A stretch of 6,194 bases of DNA from Actinomycetota bacterium (GTDB lineage Bacteria; Actinomycetota; Thermoleophilia; Miltoncostaeales; Miltoncostaeaceae), in contig SXZC01000140.1 in NCBI GenBank assembly GCA_005788075.1, positions 1 to 6,194 on the forward strand. The letters run 5' to 3'. The notes beneath the pieces are model-generated. The model searched no databases. It had not been told where the DNA came from and saw only the letters and a list, made by a program, of their open reading frames with translations. Positions 1 to 5,510 of the stretch are shown in pieces. A program made the position numbers and the translations under genes. Positions within the stretch are counted from its first letter, which is position 1; every line of letters begins with the position of its first letter.

Positions 1-131
1 GCGACCTCCTCGGCCCGGCCGGGCTGGAGGTCCTCGACGACCACGCGTGCGTGGAGCGCCAGGCCGGCGGCCATGGCGCCGCCCATGGCGCCCACGCCCA
101 CGACGCCGATGTCGGGGGCAGGTCGGCTCAT
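1..131 (-). CDS. proC: Pyrroline-5-carboxylate reductase-like Rossmann protein, N-terminal part only (probable ProC)
   Basis: Only the first 43 complete codons are in the window; the rest lies beyond the left edge. I translated it from the ATG at 129-131. Residues 8-17 read IGVVGVGAMG, a beta strand followed by the GxGxxG dinucleotide-binding turn (G12, G14, G17). A helix and a second strand (VVVED, 30-34) follow. Known: ProC reduces pyrroline-5-carboxylate to proline with NAD(P)H, and proC often follows sepF, for example in cyanobacteria. That context, plus the ProC-like opening, is why I prefer ProC. The fragment could also begin a 3-hydroxyisobutyrate or 6-phosphogluconate dehydrogenase-type enzyme, because the usual ProC GNM is GAM here and an acidic pair ends strand two. 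The start lies four bases after the sepF stop with no visible Shine-Dalgarno, so translation is probably coupled to sepF. Confidence 0.6.
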   Translation of the reverse strand, partial: MSRPAPDIGVVGVGAMGGAMAAGLALHARVVVEDLQPGRAEEV

Positions 132-135
132 GGGA

Positions 136-717
136 TCAGTACTGGTTGAAGAAGCCCTTCTCGAGAAGGCGCGCCCGCTCCTCCGCCGATACCTCGACGT
201 TCCTCGGCGTGAGGAGGAACACCTTGTCGGCGATGCGGGACATGCCCCCGTCGAGGGCGTAGGTGAGGCCACTGCCGAAGTCGATGAGGCGCTTCGACAG
301 GTCGGTGTCGGTGGTCTGCAGGTTGAGGATCACCGGCACCGAGCGCTTGAACTTGTCGGCGATCTCCTGCGCGTCGTTGAAGCTGCGCGGGATGATGAGC
401 GACACCTCGACGCCGCGGGACGACCGCCCGCCGCCGGACCCGCCGGATCCGCCCACCGGGCGCAGGTTGCGCGACGGCGAGGGCACGCCTGGGTCGGAGT
501 AGATGTCGTCGAAGTCGTCACCGCGCGACGAATACGAGCGGCGGGAGCCGCGGTCACGGCCACCTCGGTCGTCGCGGGCGTCGTCGTCGCGAACGCGTGC
601 GTTGGTCTCGCGGTCGTGGTGGTCGTCGTAGTCGTCGTAATCGTCGTAATCGTCATAGCCGTCGTCGGCCATGCCGAAGTACGCGAGCGTCTTCTGCCAG
701 TAATCGTTCAGCGACAT
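136..717 (-). CDS. sepF: Cell division protein SepF
   Basis: SepF links the FtsZ ring to the membrane at midcell in bacteria that lack FtsA or as a partner of it. The 193-residue product has the family layout. Residues 1-15 (MSLNDYWQKTLAYFG) can form the amphipathic membrane-targeting helix. Residues 17-100 are a low-complexity linker with four YDD units (21-32), a mixed Arg/Asp stretch (about 36-70) and a Gly/Ser patch (89-99). The globular SepF domain covers about 102-183, including the conserved DFGSGLTYALDGG (146-158) and TPRNV (170-174). The protein ends in a short tail, GFFNQY. The ATG directly abuts the yggS stop (TAGATG), with a GGAG nine bases upstream inside yggS, so the two are almost certainly co-transcribed and translationally coupled. 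A proC-like gene follows after four bases. Assignment is secure from the C-terminal domain; the linker is longer than in Bacillus SepF. Confidence 0.95.
   Translation of the reverse strand: MSLNDYWQKTLAYFGMADDGYDDYDDYDDYDDHHDRETNARVRDDDARDDRGGRDRGSRRSYSSRGDDFDDIYSDPGVPSPSRNLRPVGGSGGSGGGRSSRGVEVSLIIPRSFNDAQEIADKFKRSVPVILNLQTTDTDLSKRLIDFGSGLTYALDGGMSRIADKVFLLTPRNVEVSAEERARLLEKGFFNQY
622..657. repeat. Four tandem 9-bp units inside sepF
   Basis: On the plus strand the units are gtcgtcgta, gtcgtcgta, atcgtcgta and atcgtcata. On the coding (minus) strand each encodes Tyr-Asp-Asp, giving residues 21-32 of SepF. Because the unit is nine bases, gain or loss of a copy keeps the reading frame. The units differ only at synonymous positions (Asp GAC/GAT, Tyr TAC/TAT). 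Degenerate Asp-rich codons flank the array on both sides. Confidence 0.9.
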
Positions 718-1416
718 CTACGGCTGCTCCATCCGGGTCGAATCGACGATTCCACGTCCGACGCGCACCATCGTAGCGCCAGCCTCCACGGCAACGACGA
801 AATCCTGCGATGTGCCCATCGAGAGATCGCGCAGGTCGTGCTCGGGCGCCCATTCCGCCGCGAGGGCGTCGCGCAATCCCCGCAGGCGCTCGAACCATGG
901 ACGCGACTGCTCGGGATCGGTTGCGAAGGGCGGCAGGGCCATCAGGCCGCCCACCACGATGCCGGCCACCGACGCCCGCTCCATGGCGTCCCCCATCTCA
1001 TCCGGGGCGAAGCCCCCCTTGCTCTCCTCGCCGGCCAGGTTCACCTGCAGCAGCACCCGGGCCGGTGACTCCGCGCGCCGGCCGATCTCGTCGATGAGGG
1101 AGGTGCGGTCGACCGAATGGATGAGCCGCACGCGCGGGAGGACGTCCTTCACCTTCCGGCCCTGCAGGTGGCCGATGAAGTCGAACGTGGCCGCGTCTCC
1201 CACCACGTCCTGCTTCGCCACGAGGTCCTGGAGCCGGTTTTCCCCGATCACGCCCGCACCGGCCTCCACGAGGGCCGCCGCCTCCTCCGCCGGCACGTAC
1301 TTCCCGGCCAGCACCAGCTCGGCGCTTCCCGCGGGGCGGCCCGACACCGCGCAGGCATCGTCGATCGCGGCGCGCGCAGCGGCCAGCGCACCGCGCAGGG
1401 CATCCACATCGATCAT
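718..1416 (-). CDS. yggS: YggS/PLPBP-family pyridoxal phosphate homeostasis protein
   Basis: This family binds pyridoxal 5'-phosphate on an alanine-racemase-like TIM barrel without known catalysis and helps balance cellular B6 and amino acid pools. The product is 232 residues, the normal family length. Landmarks are the PLP lysine K39 in LVLAGKYVP (usually VSK), GENR (58-61), FIGHLQGRKVK (80-90; the family usually has LQxNK), HSVD (100-103), QVN (124-126), ESKGGF (131-136), GLMALPP (157-163), LSMGTSQDF (198-206) and the phosphate-binding MVRVGRGI (216-223). The ATG at 1414-1416 overlaps the pgeF stop as ATGA, and a purine-rich GAGGGG lies five bases upstream; the reading frame is open further upstream but without family similarity. 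The gene abuts sepF with no gap. Several motifs deviate from consensus, yet the overall match is clear. In Bacillus the equivalent gene is ylmE. Confidence 0.93.
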   Translation of the reverse strand: MIDVDALRGALAAARAAIDDACAVSGRPAGSAELVLAGKYVPAEEAAALVEAGAGVIGENRLQDLVAKQDVVGDAATFDFIGHLQGRKVKDVLPRVRLIHSVDRTSLIDEIGRRAESPARVLLQVNLAGEESKGGFAPDEMGDAMERASVAGIVVGGLMALPPFATDPEQSRPWFERLRGLRDALAAEWAPEHDLRDLSMGTSQDFVVAVEAGATMVRVGRGIVDSTRMEQP

Positions 1417-2165
1417 GCCTCCCCCTCGATCCACACCACGGCAGCCTGCCTGCCCGTCGCCGCGCCGTCGCGCCGGTACGAGAAGAACCTGGCCTCGTCG
1501 CACGCCGTGCATGCATCCTCCACATGGATCCCCTCCGGCGCCAGGCCCGCCTGCTCGAGGGCCCGCCGGCAGGCCAGCCCGAGATCCACGGCATCCCCCG
1601 ACACCACGTCGGCGCCGTACGCATGCGCCATCCCCTGCCTCAGGTCGGCGTCCACGGGATAGCAGCAGGGCCCCACGTGCGGTCCGACCGCGGCATGAAG
1701 GACATCGGCACCCACGCCCATCGCCCCCACGCCCGCGGCGATCACCCCACCCGTGATTCCCCTCCATCCGGCGTGGACGGCGGCCACCACGGAGCCGTCA
1801 TCGCTCCAAAGGGCGATCACGGGGCAATCCGCGCCCATGGCGAGCAGCGCCACTCCCGGGGCACGGGTCACCGCGGCGTCGCACTCGGCAACCCCCTCGA
1901 GGGTTCCGGTGTAGGTCCCGGCTCCTCCGCCAGCCTCCGCCGCGAACACGTCCGCGCCATGCACCTGGGCGAGCACCACGGCACGCAGGGAGTCGAAGCC
2001 GGCCGCGCGCGCAAGCGCCTCGCGATTGGACCGCACGGCGTCGGGACGGTCCCCGCTGGTCGCGCCGATGTTGAGGGACGCATGCCCACCGGTGCTCACG
2101 CCGCCCTCGCGGGTGCTGAAGAGCGCCCGCACAGGTGCGTCGCCGGTATTCACCTCGATCACCAC
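1413..2165 (-). CDS. pgeF: Laccase-domain protein, peptidoglycan editing factor PgeF (YfiH/YlmD family)
   Basis: Members of this family have a metal site made by two His and one Cys. In E. coli PgeF corrects peptidoglycan precursors that carry L-Ser in place of L-Ala; purine nucleoside phosphorylase activity is reported for relatives. The 250-residue product shows FSTREGGVS (16-24), SLNIG (30-34), QVHG (67-70, H69), GADC (111-114, C114), HAGWRG (131-136, H131), GPHVGPCCY (161-169) and the C-terminal FFSYRRDG (227-234) with TGRQ (237-240). The three expected metal ligands H69, C114 and H131 are therefore all present. The start is a GTG followed at once by a second GTG, eight bases after the stop of the upstream nucleotidyltransferase gene; no good Shine-Dalgarno is visible, which suggests coupling. 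Its stop overlaps the yggS start as ATGA. Confidence 0.94.
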   Translation of the reverse strand: MVIEVNTGDAPVRALFSTREGGVSTGGHASLNIGATSGDRPDAVRSNREALARAAGFDSLRAVVLAQVHGADVFAAEAGGGAGTYTGTLEGVAECDAAVTRAPGVALLAMGADCPVIALWSDDGSVVAAVHAGWRGITGGVIAAGVGAMGVGADVLHAAVGPHVGPCCYPVDADLRQGMAHAYGADVVSGDAVDLGLACRRALEQAGLAPEGIHVEDACTACDEARFFSYRRDGAATGRQAAVVWIEGEA

Positions 2166-2173
2166 TGGCGTGC

Positions 2174-3325
2174 TCAGCGGTAGCTCCCCGCCTCCGCCAG
2201 CGCGAGGGCCATCTGCTCGCCGCGCCCGTCCACCTGGCCGTCGAGCATCGCCGCGCGCACGGCGCGCAGCGCGCGGCCGATCGCCGGACCAGGCGGCACG
2301 CCCGCAGCCACCAGGTCGGCACCCGTCACCTCAGGCGCCATGTCGCGCCAGTCCGCCCACCAGCGCGATACCACGTCGGCCCCGCCCACGAGCGCGCCCA
2401 CCTGCGCGGCGGGAGGCATGTCACGGAGCGTCGCGTCGATGCTGGATGGCGGGGCGTCGCCCTGCAGCATGGGCGCGCGTGCCAGGCCGGCCCGTACCTC
2501 CGCGGCAAGCGCTCGCGCCCAGGCAGGCACCGCAGCGCCTGCTGCCGCCTCGGGGCGGACGCCGAGCCCGAGGCGCAGCGCCCAGGCCGACGGCGCCGGT
2601 GCCCCCGGTCTCGCGAGAGCGCCCACGAGCGCGGCGAGCCGGTCGTCGCGACGATCATCGGAGTCGGGCCACGGCGCGCCGAGCGCATCGGCCATCGCGA
2701 GCGCCACCGGCGCCGAGCCCTCGGCCAGCAGCCGGGCCGCCTCGTCGGCCACGCGGCTGCTCTCGAGCGAGGTCTGCGGGGCCGACTCACGCGCCTCGGC
2801 CTCCGTGCCCTCCTCCATGCGGAATCCCAGCCTCGCGGCATAGCGGAGCGCGCGCACCACCCGGCTGGGGTCCTCACGGAAAGCGCCCAGGCGCAACGTG
2901 CGGATGCGCTCGGCCGCGATGTCCGCGCGCCCGTCGTGGGGATCGATGATGCCGCCCCGCCCGTCCCCGTGCAGCACGTAGGCGATGGCGTTCACCGTGA
3001 AGTCACGCCGGGCCAGGTCGTCGGCCAGGTCCCCGGGCTCCACGTCCGGCAGGGCGCCCGGCTGCGCATAGCTCTCCCGGCGCGCGGTGACCATGTCGAG
3101 GTGCCGCCCGTGGGCGAGCTCGATGCGCGCCGTGCCGAACCGGGCATGGCCGATCACGCGCCCGCCGAGGTCGTGGCCCACCACCGTGGCGAGCGCGATG
3201 GCGTCGCCCTCCACGACCAGGTCGATGTCGGGCCCGTGGGTCACGCCGAGGAGGGCGTCGCGCACCGCCCCGCCCACCAGGCACACGCGGGGCGAGTCGT
3301 CGGGCCATGTGATGCGCGAGAGCAC
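2174..3325 (-). CDS. cca: Class II tRNA nucleotidyltransferase / poly(A) polymerase family protein (CCA-adding-like)
   Basis: These enzymes add CCA, or part of it, to tRNA 3' ends without a nucleic acid template. With the start chosen here the protein has 383 residues. The class II motifs appear in order: VGGAVRD (17-23), the metal-binding DID (33-35), RRDFTVNA (106-113, motif B), DPHDG (128-132, motif C) and EDPSR..R..AARLGF (151-168, motif D with the nucleotide-selecting E, D and R). The Ala/Arg-rich C-terminal half would be the tRNA-binding body and ends with a typical GVPPGPAIGRAL stretch. There is no HD phosphohydrolase domain. Start choice: the GTG at 3323-3325 has GAGG eight bases upstream and does not collide with the divergent gene. 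A GTG at 3380-3382 would add 19 residues and overlap that gene by 12 bp. Exact specificity (CCA, CC, A or poly(A)) cannot be read from sequence alone. Confidence 0.88.
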   Translation of the reverse strand: MLSRITWPDDSPRVCLVGGAVRDALLGVTHGPDIDLVVEGDAIALATVVGHDLGGRVIGHARFGTARIELAHGRHLDMVTARRESYAQPGALPDVEPGDLADDLARRDFTVNAIAYVLHGDGRGGIIDPHDGRADIAAERIRTLRLGAFREDPSRVVRALRYAARLGFRMEEGTEAEARESAPQTSLESSRVADEAARLLAEGSAPVALAMADALGAPWPDSDDRRDDRLAALVGALARPGAPAPSAWALRLGLGVRPEAAAGAAVPAWARALAAEVRAGLARAPMLQGDAPPSSIDATLRDMPPAAQVGALVGGADVVSRWWADWRDMAPEVTGADLVAAGVPPGPAIGRALRAVRAAMLDGQVDGRGEQMALALAEAGSYR

Positions 3326-3370
3326 CGGATCAGCCTCGGCCCACGCGCCTACCGCGATAGCATCGTCGCC
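3326..3370. promoter_or_regulatory. Divergent start region; candidate -10 for a leaderless plus-strand transcript
   Basis: This 45-bp gap between the two divergent start codons must hold, or overlap, promoters for both genes. On the plus strand TAGCAT (3358-3363) resembles a -10 box and ends seven bases before the ATG at 3371, the spacing expected for a leaderless mRNA. No Shine-Dalgarno precedes that ATG. A convincing -35 is not visible, and I find no clear promoter for the minus-strand gene, whose promoter may lie inside the plus-strand gene. This is a weak prediction. Confidence 0.3.
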
Positions 3371-3622
3371 ATGGGAGATCACGTCGCCCGCAACCTCGAC
3401 GCCTCGGCGCCCATCGCCCTCGAGGGGCTTGCCGAGGCCATCGCCCGCTGGGAGCCCTGCTCGCTCGACGAGCTGCAGTCGGCATCCGACCGCATCCAGC
3501 GCGAGGTGCGCGCGTGGGCCGAGGATCCGGCAAATGCCGAGCGCCCCATCAGCGACTCCCCGGTCTACCTCGACCGCATGGCAGTCGAGGTGCTGATCGA
3601 GCGCCGGTACTTCACCGAGTAG
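3371..3622 (+). CDS. Small acidic hypothetical protein, 83 residues
   Basis: I do not recognise this protein. It is the only credible plus-strand gene. Evidence that it is real: it fills the gap between two minus-strand genes, its third codon positions are nearly all G or C, and its composition is balanced (Asp, Glu, Leu, Ile, Val) where the shadow frames are Arg/Pro/Gly-rich. It has 17 acidic and 9 Arg residues and no Lys, one Cys (C30), two Trp (27, 49) and no signal peptide or membrane segment. Two helical stretches are plausible (15-28 and 31-51), then a Pro-containing turn and a helix at 65-79 (VYLDRMAVEVLIERR). The ATG at 3371 is the only sensible start: no Shine-Dalgarno, but a possible -10 seven bases upstream. 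Its end overlaps the ridA end by 11 bp. Function cannot be inferred from neighbours because it is transcribed against both. Confidence 0.7.
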   Translation: MGDHVARNLDASAPIALEGLAEAIARWEPCSLDELQSASDRIQREVRAWAEDPANAERPISDSPVYLDRMAVEVLIERRYFTE

Positions 3623-4013
3623 CCCCGATCACGGCCACGGCCTCGATCTCCACCGAGGCCCCCGCGGGAAGCGCCGCCACGCCGATCGTGGCGCGGGCCG
3701 GGGGGACCGCCCCGAAGGCCTCCGCGTAGACCTCGTTCATCGCGCCGAACTCCCCGAGGTCAGTCATGAACACGGTCGTCTTGACCACGTCGTCCATGGT
3801 GCCGCCAGCAGCCCGCACGATGGCTGCGACGTTGGCCAGGCACTGGCGCGTCTGGCCCGCCACGTCCGCCGCTGCGAGGTCTCCCGCCGGCGTGAGCGGA
3901 ACCTGCCCGGACACCCACACGAGCTCGCCTCCGGACGCCGCGATGGCCTGGCTGTACGGAGCGCCCGCCACCGGGGCTGGCGCCTCCTCGGTCCTCACGG
4001 CCCGTCGCGACAT
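3612..4013 (-). CDS. ridA: RidA-family enamine/imine deaminase (YjgF/YER057c/UK114)
   Basis: RidA hydrolyses reactive enamines and imines such as 2-aminoacrylate, released by PLP-dependent dehydratases, and so protects PLP enzymes from damage; it works as a cytosolic trimer. The 133-residue product has the usual family length plus a short N-terminal extension. Visible landmarks are PYSQA (19-23, with the active-site Tyr), VSGQVPL (34-40), TTVFMTDL (79-86), VPPARATIGVAALP (103-116, with R107 matching the substrate-carboxylate-binding Arg) and VEIEAVA (121-127, with the catalytic-region Glu). These suggest an active deaminase and not one of the Arg-less Rid subfamilies. The ATG lies four bases after the hisF stop with a near-perfect ribosome binding site, so it belongs to the his transcript. 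Its 3' end overlaps that of the convergent small gene by 11 bp. Confidence 0.93.
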   Translation of the reverse strand: MSRRAVRTEEAPAPVAGAPYSQAIAASGGELVWVSGQVPLTPAGDLAAADVAGQTRQCLANVAAIVRAAGGTMDDVVKTTVFMTDLGEFGAMNEVYAEAFGAVPPARATIGVAALPAGASVEIEAVAVIGATR

Positions 4014-4017
4014 CGCT

Positions 4018-4773
4018 CTACCTCCTCACGGGCACGCCGTCGCGCGCCATCGCTGCCTTCACCTCGCCAACCGTATACACCCCGTCATGGAACACCGATG
4101 CCGCGAGCACCGCGTCGGCGTGCCCCACGGTGACCGCCTCCGCGAAGTGGTCGAGGTTCCCCGCGCCACCCGAGGCGATCACCGGCACCGGGGCGGCGTC
4201 GGCGATGGCGGCGAGCAGCTCGGTGTCGAACCCCACCTGTGTGCCATCGCGGTCCATGCTCGTGACCAGCAGCTCACCCGCCCCCCGGCGCGCCGCCTCC
4301 GCTGCCCAGGCCACGGCCTCGATTCCGGTCTCCTGCCGCCCCCCGGCGAGGTAGACCTCCCAGCCCGATCCATCTGCCCTGCGCTTGGCGTCGCTGGCCA
4401 CGACGATGCACTGGTCGCCGAACCTCAGCGCCGCGCGCTCGACGAGATCGGGGTCGCGCACGGCGGCCGAGTTGAGCGACACCTTGTCGGCGCCGGCCGC
4501 GAGCACCCCGCGGATGTCCTCTTCCGTGCGTAGCCCGCCGCCGATCGTGAAGGGGATGAACACCTCCTCGGCGGTGCGCTCGACGAGGTGGATGATCGTG
4601 TCGCGCTCCTCGTGCGTGGCCGTGATGTCGAGGACCACCAGCTCGTCGGCGCCCTCGGCGTCGTAGCGGGCGGCGAGCTCCACGGGGTCACCCGCATCGC
4701 GGATGTCCACGAAGTTGACCCCCTTCACGACGCGACCCCTGTCGACGTCCAGGCAGGGGATCACCCTGATCAT
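4018..4773 (-). CDS. hisF: Imidazole glycerol phosphate synthase cyclase subunit HisF
   Basis: HisF takes ammonia from HisH through its barrel and converts PRFAR to imidazole glycerol phosphate and AICAR. The 251-residue TIM barrel is of normal length. The catalytic aspartates are D9 in PCLDVDRGRVVKG and D128 in VVASDAKR; the residue before D128 is Ser where Ile is usual. Phosphate-binding loops are IGGGLR (77-82), SLNSAAV (99-105), TSMDRDGTQVGFD (171-183) and ASGGAGN (200-206). The ATG at 4771-4773 overlaps the hisA stop as ATGA, and the protein then begins with the canonical MIRVIPCLD; the frame is open upstream but unlike HisF. No Shine-Dalgarno is seen, so coupling to hisA is likely. It is followed by ridA and not by the hisI often found here. 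Confidence 0.97.
   Translation of the reverse strand: MIRVIPCLDVDRGRVVKGVNFVDIRDAGDPVELAARYDAEGADELVVLDITATHEERDTIIHLVERTAEEVFIPFTIGGGLRTEEDIRGVLAAGADKVSLNSAAVRDPDLVERAALRFGDQCIVVASDAKRRADGSGWEVYLAGGRQETGIEAVAWAAEAARRGAGELLVTSMDRDGTQVGFDTELLAAIADAAPVPVIASGGAGNLDHFAEAVTVGHADAVLAASVFHDGVYTVGEVKAAMARDGVPVRR
4020..4026 (-). promoter_or_regulatory. Shine-Dalgarno of ridA embedded in the hisF stop
   Basis: On the minus strand AGGAGGT lies seven bases before the ridA ATG. The same bases encode the final Arg-Arg of HisF (AGG AGG) and the T of its TAG stop. It is the strongest ribosome binding site in the window, whereas hisF, proC and pgeF show little or none. That suggests ridA can be translated at a high rate independently of coupling to hisF. 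Confidence 0.85.
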
Positions 4774-5510
4774 GCGCGCGCCGCCGCCAGCGTCGCGATG
4801 GCCTCGGCCACCGTGAACCTTCCCTCGTACAGCGCACGGCCGACGATCACCCCCCGGATGTTGGGGAGATCCAGCGCGGCCAGCGCCATGAGGTCGTCGA
4901 GCGACGATATGCCCCCCGACGCGAGGATCGTCAGGGGCGGTGCCGCGTGCGAGAGCTTGCGCAGGGCCTCGAGGTTCGGGCCGCCCAGCGTGCCGTCGCG
5001 CCCGATGTCCGTGTAGAGCAGGTGCCTCACCCCCGTGCGCACCAGCTCGGCGGCCACATCCACCGCGGTGCGGTCGGACACCTGCGTCCACCCATGCGTG
5101 GCCACGCGGCCATCACGGGCGTCGAGCGCCACGACGAGCCGGTCCCCGAGCCGGGTCGTTGCCCATGCGAGGAACTCCTCGTCCTCGATCACCGCCGTGC
5201 CCACCACCACGCGATCCACTCCCGTGGCGATGGCCGTCTCCACGGCCGGCTTGTCGCGCAGGCCGCCGCCCAGCTGCACCGTGCCGGGGAACGTGGCGGC
5301 CAGCTGCGCGATGATCGGCGCGTGCATGGGGTTGCCCTGCAGCGCGCCGTCAAGGTCAACCACGTGCAGGTTCGTGGCGCCTTCCCTCGCGAAGTCCTGC
5401 GCCTGGGCCACCGGGTCCTCGTTGAACACCGTGGAGCGCTCGAAGTCGCCCTGCACGAGTCGCACCGCCATGCCGTCGCGCAGGTCGATCGCCGGGTAGA
5501 GCTCGATCAT
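4770..5510 (-). CDS. hisA: ProFAR isomerase HisA
   Basis: HisA performs the Amadori rearrangement of ProFAR to PRFAR, the substrate of HisF/HisH. The 246-residue product is a TIM barrel of standard length. It has the catalytic pair D9 (PAIDLRDG) and D130 (VALDARDG), LVQGDFERST (18-27), GGGLRD (81-86), GTAV (104-107), GWTQVS (140-145), YTDIGRDGTLGGPN (166-179) and ASGGISSLDDL (197-207). The GGGLR loop and GWTQVS are of the ordinary HisA type; PriA, which also does the TrpF reaction, has an SGGIR loop and a different Arg/Trp-bearing loop. The ATG at 5508-5510 overlaps the hisH stop as ATGA, and GAGGGGG lies seven bases upstream, which favours this start over an in-frame upstream one that would add 13 unrelated residues. 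It overlaps hisF by four bases. Confidence 0.96.
   Translation of the reverse strand: MIELYPAIDLRDGMAVRLVQGDFERSTVFNEDPVAQAQDFAREGATNLHVVDLDGALQGNPMHAPIIAQLAATFPGTVQLGGGLRDKPAVETAIATGVDRVVVGTAVIEDEEFLAWATTRLGDRLVVALDARDGRVATHGWTQVSDRTAVDVAAELVRTGVRHLLYTDIGRDGTLGGPNLEALRKLSHAAPPLTILASGGISSLDDLMALAALDLPNIRGVIVGRALYEGRFTVAEAIATLAAARA

Noticed and set aside
622..666. Short direct repeats considered as a CRISPR or DNA-binding iteron array
   Set aside because: The units are 9 bp with no spacers and code in frame for Tyr-Asp-Asp in SepF, so they are a coding tandem repeat.
73..1068. 331-residue plus-strand open frame with a poly-Val stretch
   Set aside because: It is the complement of sepF and yggS. 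The hydrophobic Val run is the antisense of the YDD repeat codons and not a membrane segment.
1417..1767. N-terminal extension of YggS in an open frame
   Set aside because: It lies inside pgeF and has shadow-frame composition. The ATG at 1416 has a Shine-Dalgarno and gives normal family length.
2135..3370. Long plus-strand open frame upstream of, and in frame with, the 83-residue gene
   Set aside because: It is antisense to the nucleotidyltransferase gene, is rich in Arg, Pro, Gly and His, and matches no family. GC-rich coding DNA often leaves the opposite strand open. Only the part from the ATG at 3371 has protein-like composition.
3639..3660. Perfect 7-bp inverted repeat (ggcctcg, 8-base loop, cgaggcc) as a terminator for the small plus-strand gene
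   Set aside because: It lies in the conserved RidA VEIEA coding region, which explains the bases, and no T-run follows on either strand.
4774..5091. N-terminal extension of HisF in an open frame
   Set aside because: The extra 106 residues lie within hisA, are Gly/Arg/Ala-rich and unlike HisF. The ATG at 4773 gives the canonical HisF N-terminus and the ATGA overlap.
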